A DNA stretch of 64,000 nt. Source: Diplolepis rosae (Eukaryota; Arthropoda; Insecta; Hymenoptera; Diplolepididae). The position numbers and the translations under genes were made by a program. Each line of letters starts with the position of its first letter. The stretch's first letter is position 1. Location of the stretch: contig JAPYXD010000045.1 of assembly GCA_030998225.1 (NCBI GenBank), forward strand, positions 620,001 through 684,000, in the 5' to 3' direction. The notes beneath the pieces were generated by a model, which saw only the letters and a program-made list of their open reading frames with translations, was not told where the DNA came from and did not search any database. Shown piece by piece: positions 56,090 to 64,000 of this stretch.

Positions 56090-57019
56090 CGTTTCAGGAA
56101 TATTTCGAATATGAGTTTCGCTTTGGAACCAAAGCATTGGAGGCAGCTCGTAAAATTTATAGTATGTTTGGAGAAGGTTCAACTAGCCATAGCATAGTAT
56201 CGTTTTGGTTTGTAAAATTTCATTGTAAAGACTGGCACATCTCAAACTACTCGTGAGTTAACATCGAAGTTTAGTGTTTCTATCCCAACCATATTGGATC
56301 ATTTGCGTTAAACCAACAATGTAAAAAAGCTTGACAGATAGGTTCCGCACAAATTAAACGCACGTCAGATGAAAAAACGTTTCGATGCTTGCGTTTCATT
56401 GCTTTCACTGAATAAAGAAGAGCTTTTTCTGCATCATATGGTTATTTATAATGAAAAATGTATCATCTATGATAATCGTAAGGGTTCAGCAAGCTGGTTA
56501 AATAATGTCGAAGCATCGAAACACAGCCCAAAACCAAACATTCATCAAAAGAAGCTCATGGTTACTGCTTGGTGGAGAAGCCACGGTTTAATTTATTATA
56601 GCTTCACAAAAGCTAGTCGATCGATCACAGCAGAGACCTATTGTAACCAACTGGATAACATGATGAAGAATCTGGCAGAAAAACAACCGAAATTAGTGAA
56701 CTGAGACAGGTCAATTTTCCTACATGATAATGCTCGCCCAAACACTGCAAATCGGACACAATTAAAAATACTGAAATTGGATTTGGAAACTATCGATCAT
56801 CCTCCGTATTCACCCAATCTTTCACCAACTGATTATCACTTGTTTTGGAATTTGGATAACTTCTTACAAGGAAAAATATTTATTTCCCAACGGACTGTGG
56901 AAAATGTCTTATACGCTTTCATCAGTTTTCGATTTCCAGGCTTCTATGCAAAAAGCATAAATAAATTGCCATTGAAATGGCAGAAGTGTATCGATGCCTT
57001 AGGAGCATGCTTTGAATAA
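56090..57019 (+). pseudogene. mariner-family transposase (first catalytic Asp lost)
   Basis: The N-terminal helix-turn-helix is readable from 56095 (FEYEFRFGTKALEAARKIYS, then FWFVKF). A deletion and frameshift follow near 56230, then in another frame RELTSKFSVSIPTILDHLR with two stops to VPHKLNARQMKKRFDAC. The catalytic part is long and open from 56369: the first motif reads YNEKC where the family has GDEKW (Asp to Asn), then TGA at 56702, LHDNARPNTA (second Asp kept) and YSPNLSPTDYHLF (third Asp kept, spacing DD34D), ending DALGACFE. It is therefore inactive, with at least three stops. Its left terminal repeat is lost to family A copy A4. Confidence 0.9.
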
Positions 57020-58149
57020 CTGAAATGTTATTTTACGTTAAGAACAATAAAGAAAACTTTTAAATCTAAACTTCCAACTTCATACTAAATGGCCCAATAG
57101 TTTTAACATATCGTTCCCTATAAATGCGTTAAATTTTTATTTTTGCAATAATCTAAATAGAATGTCTCACTATATATGACCTATTTCCAATAGATTTATT
57201 ACTTGTAATGTAATTTCCAATTTCTGTCCATTTTCAAGTATTAGTTTATTCGTTACTAGTTGAAAAAATTTTTAATTCGAGTTTTTCTATTATTTTTTGT
57301 TCTGCATACGAATGTGTCCTAGCTGTATCTATTATTAATGTTTTTACTAAATTGAATTTCAACATCATTATAATGTAAAATCGTGTATCTGACTCTTCCT
57401 CGAATATTACATTTAATTTTTCTGGAGAGTTAAAAAAATTTGAGGGGAAGGGGGTATCTGCGCCTCAATACCTTTCTCGTTCGATTTCCATCAACCTATC
57501 TAGGCATTGGTATTTGTTTCCACGTTCCAGTTGAGTGTAGATTCGCGTCAGATTCCTACTTCCGCCGGCTATATTATCGCAGGTATACTGGGTGTTATGT
57601 CTTCCATGCTATGTTTGATTGTGAGTTTCATACTAGGATATCGTTTAAACCTGAACTCGAACCCGTATCACTACCAACCCGGATTCCTCTCAACGTCCAA
57701 ACAAAACGACAATTAAAAATTTCAAGAATTCGAAAGTAATCGAATCCTCAAAATACAAAAACCCAACCAAATTTGGAACAAAATCACAAGTAGAAAAAAC
57801 CTTGAGAAAACAAACAAAAAAGGAGGAAAGAAAAAATAAGGCAACCTTTCTACAGTTTTTATAAAATTTATTCGCGTTTCAAAATCAATATTATTGTTTG
57901 TTCGCCTATGTTTCTCTGGTATTCCGGCATACCAGAGCCTAAATTCTTGATCGTCAGTATCTTCTTATTTGATTGTTATTTATTTATTTATTTTCTTATT
58001 TGATTGTGCGACCGGTGGCCGTTCACTAGGGAAGGGAAGGCCGAGAAGAGGTATACGTAAGAAACTACGCACAATTACCGTTGAACAATTTTTTCGCACA
58101 CTTACAGAAAAACTTCAGATGATCATAGCACCCGAGATCCAAACTAAGG
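57020..58149. other. Gypsy-related and unassigned sequence
   Basis: 57713-57835 repeats, on the plus strand, the linker of the gypsy pol at 40545-40665. 57345-57260 on the minus strand reads LIIDTARTHSYAEQKI, like a retroelement protease active site with DTG changed to DTA. The plus frame at 57507-57716 has one hydrophobic segment (AGYIIAGILGVMSSMLCLIV) and could be a retroelement membrane protein end, but nothing else supports this. The frame at 57440-57739 overlaps it in another phase. Confidence 0.35.
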
Positions 58150-58380
58150 TATCACTGACATTTTTCATTTTTTATCTCGTATATCGTTGATGAAATTCTT
58201 GCTTTGATAAAGAATGGACCTTCGGAATTTTTATTTAATTTTTTTGCTAAGGTATCTGCTTTATTTGATAAAGTTTTATGCTCCTCAGTATCTGTTCCCT
58301 AATCCCGTAACTAATTGGTCTACGTCTTAAATTGTAATATTTTGCCTGTTTTTCGTTCGCTACATCTAAATTTTGTTCTA
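58150..58380 (-). pseudogene. Ty3/gypsy integrase C-terminal fragment
   Basis: The minus strand reads EQNLDVANEKQAKYYNLRRR, then PISYGIREQIL, and after frame disturbance LSNKADTL and a KIPKV/GPF-like end. This is the block after the integrase core of Ty3/gypsy elements (KQAxYYNLRRR, then the 'G..V' chromodomain-like region). It is short and frameshifted. It lies 17 kb from the pol fragments at 38.7-40.8 kb, so it need not belong to the same copy. Confidence 0.65.
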
Positions 58381-59041
58381 CTTCTTCTTTTTTAATACAC
58401 AATTCATTCTTAACACGCTAAGAGTTAGTGCTATAAGAAGAAAATTAACGTCTAATTACGCGTTTTATGTTATTTTGAGATGGTTTAAATTGACCACAAT
58501 GAAATTCTTGGATAAGGAGTATTCCGTTCTTTTCAACGCTGTCTTTTTAAGTGTGATACAAAGTCTTTTTTTAGTTAGCAGTTTAAATAGATAATTGATT
58601 ACGATTTACATTATATGATCCCGTAAGGAATTGTCATTTGCTTTAAATTCATGTTGACAATCATAATTGTAAGTAAAAGCGAACAAAAACAAAAAAGTGT
58701 GAGAGATTGCAATTATTGACAAATTATTACAAGTGAATGAGGATTTAAAATTATTGCAGGATGATTTCAATACATTTCAAAGCGATTGTACGAGATTTGA
58801 TACAGCGGAGAACGATTTTATAAAGGACTAATTTAAGATGTTTAGCTTCAGTAACAAGAGGAAATGATAAAAGAATGTTTAGATGAAAGCAATTGATATA
58901 AAATAGTAACAAAGTGTGTATCTAATGATTAAACAAGAAACGAAGTATTATTGTTTTTTTACTCTTTTCTTCAATTTTTGTAAAAGAAATATATTGAGCA
59001 TTCAGTTTAATCAGAAGAGAGGTTTGGAGAACAGGCACTCT
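58381..59041. other. A+T-rich intergenic DNA
   Basis: Nothing recognised; the plus frame 58373-58594 has no known domain. Confidence 0.3.
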
Positions 59042-59111
59042 CCCTAGCGAACTGTCTGAACGGTAGCTTTACACTGTAGCGTAAAGCTACCGTTCAGCCA
59101 GTTCGCTAGGG
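59042..59111. repeat. 31-bp-stem hairpin
   Basis: CCCTAGCGAACTG...GGTAGCTTTAC is followed, after the 8-nt loop ACTGTAGC, by its reverse complement with one mismatch in 31 positions. It is far stronger than chance pairing in this A+T-rich DNA and compositionally unlike its flanks. It may be a very short snap-back element or the stem of a small-RNA precursor; the sequence alone does not decide. Confidence 0.85.
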
Positions 59112-60230
59112 CTTAACCCTTGTCCTACAAGTAATTTTGATGTTTTTCTTAATTGACCATCCCTACTGGAAAAATTTGATTGAATTTGATAGAAAAACTC
59201 AATTTGATACAAAAACACGACAACATTTGATAAGGATTTCATAAAATTTGATTTGATTCAATGAAATTCCATGAAATATTGAATTTGATTGGCATTAGCA
59301 TACTATCAGTGGTGTATTAACTTTGATTAAGATTTCATCACATGTCTGTATTTAATTTGATTAACTTTGAAAAACTAATAGTGAAATATCAGTTCTGATT
59401 AAGTTCTTGATCGAATATTACCCGCAACAAACTTTAAATGACACGTTCACTTTAAAAATTCTATCAGAGTTTGAATGTTGTACTTACATTGCATATGTTT
59501 TGTGTTTAATTTAAGTTGAATAAATTTGTATTATTTATTTAATAACTTATTGATCAATTTTGTGCAAATTACACGTTGTGTTTTTGACTTCGATTGATTT
59601 ACTTTTATATATTTCAAATTAATTTTCGTAAGAATCGCCAAATTTCATTTGATATTTGAAAGTTATGTTACACATTGGAAAAACATAAATTGATTATCAC
59701 GTTCAAAAACTTTTTTAACCTAAAGCGAATATTATAATTAAGTTCATCTGATAATAGAAAATCATAATAAATTTTGTTTTAAAATTTTTATCAAATAGGT
59801 TTTCTGAAATGAAAATATGAAAAATGTGACCAAATATTATCGCGGGATGCAGTGAGTGACTGTAACATTTATATCACTAATAATCTCTACATCTAACCTA
59901 CCAATACTGTCACACGTCTTTTGAGTTATTCGGAAATGTAAATATCAAAACTCAGTTGAAAAAATAAGCTAAACATACCACACATCTCGAATTTTCTTGG
60001 TTTCTGGACAAGCACAGCAGGGCTTCAATTTCTTTTCTCCTTCCGCAGGCTTTGCTTCAATTTTCGGTGAATTATTACCCATTGTTCAAATGGTTTAATG
60101 AAGCTTTGTAATCTTAAGCTGCAATTGACAAACACTTTCTACCCTTAATGACATCCAGGACAGAAAACTTCTTTTTTCTTAATGACATGGAGTATTGGCA
60201 TAAACAGAAAGGCCGTGCAAACGGTAGGTA
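59112..60230. other. A+T-rich intergenic DNA
   Basis: 59170-59410 is rich in repeated 'tttgatt' motifs. No gene, paired ends or RNA gene was recognised. Confidence 0.35.
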
Positions 60231-60238
60231 TACGTTGT

Positions 60239-60682
60239 ACTTTTAGTTGCCCAAAGTTTCAGGGTGCCGTCCCATATGGGCGCAAAATGCAAACCAGAAA
60301 ACGAACAACCAACTACAGAGCACCTTTAAGCAGAAAGAAATCTAAAGCTTTTCTGTAATTAGCTGCTTGTTTTCGGCTTTGCATTTTGCGCCCACATGGG
60401 ACGGCACCCCAATTGCCCATAAAATCACCAGAAGCCACTATATTTGAAAAGCAGTGTTTGACGAAGATTATGAAAGGAATGCGTTGGCAAAAATTGCAAG
60501 TATATATGAAATATAGGCGGTAGAGAGCGCTTCAGGGAAATGTACAGGAATCCTGTATCTTGCAATCCTCGCAGTTTTTGCCAACACATTCCTTTCATAA
60601 TCTTCGTCTAACACTGCTTTTCAAATATAATGACGTCTGGTGATTTTATGGGCAATTGAAACTTTGGGCAACTAAAACTATG
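60239..60682. mobile_element. Large palindrome with a nested MITE in its left arm
   Basis: Outer arms: 'acttttagttgcccaaagtt' (60239) and its partner ending near 60682, continuing inward through 'aattgcccataaaatcacca' (60411) paired to 60654, and 'gaagattatgaaaggaatgc' paired near 60585-60605. The left arm is broken at 60262-60409 by a separate hairpin element, while the right arm is continuous. No coding sequence. Confidence 0.8.
60262..60409. mobile_element. 148-bp MITE inserted in a palindrome arm
   Basis: The ends GGGTGCCGTCCCATATGGGC and, reverse complemented, GGGTGCCGTCCCATGTGGGC pair through GCAAAATGCAAA (~33 bp). CA lies on each side (60260-60261 and 60410-60411). The intact right arm of the host palindrome (caattgaaacttt) shows a single CA at the equivalent place, confirming insertion with a 2-bp duplication. 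Confidence 0.85.
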
Positions 60683-60967
60683 GTACATCAGGTACGAAGT
60701 ACTTCGCAAGCAGCAAATCACTCAATTAAAAATCACCAGAGTATCACAAACAAGAAGTTTTAAATGTCAAACGGAAGTAGTGACTAATTCAACACCTTAA
60801 TTTTTAAATTACATGCAAAAGCAATAAATAAACAATTCTTAAAAGAAAACAATGAAAATTTAACTATTTGAAATTATTGATTGAATAATATCACTACAGC
60901 GTTAATAAATATGAATTCGCAGCTGTATTGCATTGACCTAGTGAATTTCCGCCATACTGAATTATGG

Positions 60968-61595
60968 AATCAACCTAAGTAAAGATGGCGGCTCAGCCTT
61001 CAATGAAACACACGACTTTGCATTGATTGTGCATCCAGTGTATTATAGAGATCAGTGGTTTTCAAAACCGTTAATATACAGGTACATAAGGGTTGAATTA
61101 TGAAACGCGAATTAATTTATACTAAAAATAGTTATTATATGTGACTATTATTAATAGTTCACGTTCAGAACGTGAGATAATTTTTACACTACTCCAAAGT
61201 ACGTTTACTTGTTGAATTCTAGAATCTATATTTGATAAATTTATAATAAATTTATATTTAATTATAGTTAATAAATAAATACATCTGCCCATTTAAATAT
61301 ATACAACATTATATACCATAATAATAAATATTACCGAGTTATATTTTAGTATTATTTAATAAATTTCATTTCATTAGTTTAATAATGTATACTATCAATA
61401 CTAATACCGGTAAAAAAAGCATGGATTTCATATTGTTTTTTTAATATTTAGACTTTTCCTTTTTACTATATTTGAATTTACCGCAACATTCTTTGTAATC
61501 AACCTAAGCAAATATGGCGGCTCAGCCTTCAATTGGGAACACAACTTTGCGGACTTTCCCATTGGCATTGTGTATCCAGTGTATTATAGAGATCC
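60968..61595 (+). repeat. Repeat family C, copies C2 and C3
   Basis: 60968-61060 (C2) and 61080-61595 (C3) match parts of C1 at 39.7-40.3 kb: 'atggcggctcagccttcaat', 'ccagtgtattatagagatc', and the arm 'acgtttacttgttgaattct'. In C3 the segment between the arms ('gaacgtgagataattttt' and 'gaattatgaaacgcgaatta') is inverted relative to C1. No protein is encoded. Confidence 0.65.
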
Positions 61596-61685
61596 GTGGG
61601 TTATGTTGATTGATTTTTTTATCATTTGCAAGCGGCAGATATTTGTTCAATTTTAATTTAGTTTAAAAAAAAAATTATTATTACA

Positions 61686-61722
61686 GGACTCCTATAAAGC
61701 TAAAGGAGTGCATTATAAAAGT
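61686..61722 (+). other. Exon-like 37-nt segment with splice signals (second copy)
   Basis: This is bounded by ATTATTACAG and GTAAGTATATAT and is nearly identical to the minus-strand segment at 26718-26754. It lies directly upstream of P-like copy 3, which inserted in the adjoining intron-like sequence. Confidence 0.35.
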
Positions 61723-61741
61723 GGTAAGTATATATCGAATA

Positions 61742-63463
61742 CAGCCCCCTGCATCGCTGAGTTGAAAATGACATGAATTGTGACTGGCTTCCATGGTGGC
61801 GCTGACTGTTCATTGGGCCGACTTACATGAAAATCACATTATAAAATGTAGTTTTTTAAGCTTTTCCCTGTAATTTTCAAATTTTCGAGTTCTTGCACGG
61901 TACTGAGATAAATTCCGCGAGTATAGAAACAAATGTCGAAAAAAATTGGTGCAAAAAATGGTGAAATGTGTCTTTTTTGGGTGTAAATCCGGATATAAGT
62001 CTTTCTCCGATAAAGTTCATTTTTTCATTGTACCGAAGGATAAAAATACAATAAAATTACGGTAAATTGCTATCCTTCGGGATGATATGAAATTGAAAGT
62101 AGGTCATGCGATTTGCCAAAAGCATTTTAAGCCAGAAGATATTCTTCAAGAGAGGTTAACCTATGCGCCCGATGGAGTAAAAGTTTTAGGAAGAGTGAGT
62201 ACGACGAATATATTGTCTATTTTCTTAATTAGTTTAAAATAAAAAATTTTATAGAGATATTAGTAATTAACTACATAATATAATAAAGATTAATGTCTCA
62301 ATATTAATTAATTGTATTTACGTGTGCAATGAATTTCTTTTGCACCGCAATAAATGTCTCTTAAATACTTATCGCAAATAAATTCAGTTGCAAACATTTT
62401 GTTTAATAGAAGTGAAAAAATAAATAAATGAAAGTGACTGAAATAAAAAGGAGATGAGAAAGAATATTCTTTATAATTCTGAATTCAAGTTAATGTGAGC
62501 TTGTTAAAATTGGATTGTCTCGAAGTGGAAAAAAATTTCCGATTTCTAACAATTCTGTTATTAGAATAAAGTTTTGGATTTTAAAAAAGAATATAAGTTC
62601 AGATTTTTTGTTAATTTAGATTCCTTACTTTTTAATGCTTATAGTTTTACTGAATTACATAGAATTCCTAAAGTAATAGAAATTAGAAACTAAAATTCAT
62701 AATTTTACGAATTATGAATTTAAAAATAAAATAATACAATGGAGATAAATAAAAAAGAAGTAAATATAAAAATTAAGAAATTACAAAAAATTGATTAAAT
62801 ATGTTATAAATACATAAATAGAAAAATAAGTAAAGTATATTTGTAGATAAAGACATTTTTTCAGAGCACTTATGAGAGACCTCAACTATTTCACTGCTTT
62901 GAACTATAATATATAATAATAATATATTATCAATATATTTCATTAATTAATAATTCATTTAATAGTATAATATTAACAAATTATCAGTTCAAAATCCAAA
63001 CAGTACTTTTGAAATGTTTATATTTTAAAAAAAGTTTTATTTAATTACAGTAGTAATATATATTTTATATACTATATTATATTTATTGTAATTTTATAAT
63101 TACAATGTTAATTATTAGTATTCATATTAAAATTAACTTAAAACAATTATAAAATAAAGAACATGACACAAATAATGCAATTCCCGCCAGAATTTGGATA
63201 TTAGATTTTTGCCTAAAGTGAATTTCTTAACCTTTTCGAAGAGAATAAATTTTTGTAAAAAATATGAAGATCTTATCAGATTATTGTCATGTATAAGAAA
63301 ATGCGATAAAATAGTTTTAATTAGGAGAAAATGAAATATTTATGCTTTTTACCATGCATTTTTTTGAATGTAGGGCCTATGAATTGTCAGCGCCGCCACC
63401 GGCGGCAGTCAACTTTCACGTAATATTTTTCTTATGCATTTGGTGGCAAGATTCAGGGGGCTG
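61742..63463 (+). mobile_element. P-like (THAP) element copy 3, perfect 8-bp target duplication
   Basis: ATCGAATA flanks both ends exactly (61734-61741 and 63464-63471). The ends are CAGCCCCCTGCATC and GATTCAGGGGGCTG. P elements and hAT elements make 8-bp duplications; the THAP exon inside favours the P superfamily. The 1722-bp element has the leader, THAP exon with splice donor, A+T-rich interior and 3' end, but no catalytic exons, so it is a non-autonomous derivative. The unoccupied version of the target is at 26701-26716 on the minus strand. Confidence 0.92.
61958..62194 (+). pseudogene. THAP-domain exon of a P-like transposase, one nonsense codon
   Basis: From ATG 61958 the frame reads MVKCVFFGCKSGYKSFSDKV and FFIVPKD to a TAA at 62063-62065 (Gln codon in the other copies). 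The same frame then continues ILRDDMKLKVGHAICQKHFK, PEDILQERLTYAPDGVKVLGR. The C-x4-C and C-x2-H ligands of the THAP zinc site are all kept. The exon ends at 62194 before GTGAGT, so the transposase was spliced here. Next exons are absent from this element. Confidence 0.85.
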
Positions 63464-63471
63464 ATCGAATA

Positions 63472-63600
63472 TAATAAGATTGTCAATCTTGAAATCAGGC
63501 CGGTGCATCACCCCCACTTTCTTGGATCTTTTAACGTCCGGTCAGTACGATCTTATAAATTAATTCAAGAGATGGCGCTGCGATCAGGTGGTCTGACTTT
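63472..63600. other. Flank between P-like copy 3 and second THAP family
   Basis: The first ~25 bp match the empty site flank at 26.7 kb, then homology stops. The remainder is unassigned, with the plus frame from 63434 spanning the element boundary and therefore not a gene. Confidence 0.4.
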
Positions 63601-63835
63601 TCAATTGTTATGTTTGGACGTGCAGCAGAATTAACGAAGAACAATAATTCCGAAAAATTACATGTTTTTCTCGTACCTAAAGATCCTAAAGAAATTGAAC
63701 GGTGGCAAAAGGCTATTTTACGGGATGACATCAAATTAAAATATGGACACGTAGTTTGCGAGAAGCACTTTTTTCCAGAGGACATCATTTGGATGGCTGA
63801 AGTTAAAGGACCGGATGGAACTGTCATGTCATCGG
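63601..63835 (+). pseudogene. THAP-domain exon of a different P-like family, frameshifted
   Basis: The first zinc pair appears in one frame as NCYVWTC (C-x4-C) at about 63604-63624. A frameshift just after moves the rest to the next frame: LHVFLVPKDPKEIERWQKAI, LRDDIKLKYGHVVCEKHFFP, EDIIWMAEVKGPDGTVMSS, with the CEKH ligands intact. It resembles the THAP exons of copies 1-3 (FxVPKD, ILRDD.KLK.GH, CEKHF.PEDI) but differs at about half the positions. The exon probably ends at 63835 before GTAAAG. Downstream sequence is A+T-rich, and the window ends before any further exon is recognisable. Confidence 0.7.
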
Positions 63836-64000
63836 TAAAGTTTAATATACTTTATGCTGTGTTCTATGTATAGTTACTAAAAAAAATGTGATATTGTAAT
63901 GATTGTTTATTTAAGGTAGTTCGTCCACGTAAATTAAACCTCAGGCAAAAATAGATAATTTTGCTTTCAAGAATAGCAATATTATTATTAAAAGATTAAT

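Noticed and set aside
57507..57716. Retroviral-type envelope C terminus
   Set aside because: Only a single hydrophobic segment supports it; no fusion, cleavage or cysteine pattern was seen, and the neighbouring gypsy homology is to pol sequence.

Overview
The window looks like nuclear DNA from an animal, most likely an insect. It is strongly A+T-rich and intergenic in character, with spliced coding fragments (GT...AG introns), mariner (DD34D) transposases, an R1-clade LINE, a Penelope-like element (PLE), Ty3/gypsy pieces, P-element-type THAP/transposase exons and a Mutator-type transposase. No operon, rRNA, confident tRNA or intact host gene was recognised. Order and species cannot be fixed from the sequence; a hymenopteran is plausible but unproven. 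Nearly every open frame longer than about 100 codons belongs to a transposable element, and every one of those is broken.

Layout. 0-3 kb: a Mutator-type transposase 5' fragment (two exons, one nonsense codon), followed by a TTAA-flanked long-inverted-repeat element. 3-9.5 kb: A+T-rich DNA with a copy of repeat family A, two TA-flanked MITEs and a hairpin repeat with tRNA T-arm-like sequence. 9.5-11.2 kb: THAP/P-like element copy 1. 11.8-16.2 kb: two copies of family A tail to tail, the second split by a 1.1 kb insertion with a 15-bp target duplication and hammerhead-like ends. 18.5-22.4 kb: a SWIM-type zinc-finger pseudogene, a P-transposase exon split by a MITE, and an inverted THAP/P-like copy. 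22.4-24.1 kb: a foldback element with internal tandem repeats. 24.1-26.3 kb: an element with 8-bp target duplications and hAT-like ends. 26.3-33 kb: a run of inverted-repeat (foldback) elements. 33-37.2 kb: a G+C-rich, internally deleted R1-clade LINE. 37.3-41.7 kb: a mariner, a split Ty3/gypsy pol and a rearranged mariner. 42.8-54.6 kb: tandem arrays of ~157 bp and ~540 bp arranged as inverted arms around a truncated PLE with a GIY-YIG endonuclease, with hammerhead-type cores at the array ends. 55-57 kb: family A copy 4 abutting a mariner. 57-64 kb: gypsy integrase remnants, strong hairpins, and THAP/P-like copy 3 with a perfect 8-bp target duplication.

These parts do not work together as a pathway. 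What the window offers is a record of nested insertions: several can be ordered because an insertion cuts a readable frame or an inverted-repeat arm whose uninterrupted partner is also present. The two most informative objects are the PLE composite at 48.1-54.6 kb and the filled/empty site pair at 61.7-63.5 kb versus 26.7 kb. Boundaries of repeats without target duplications are approximate.
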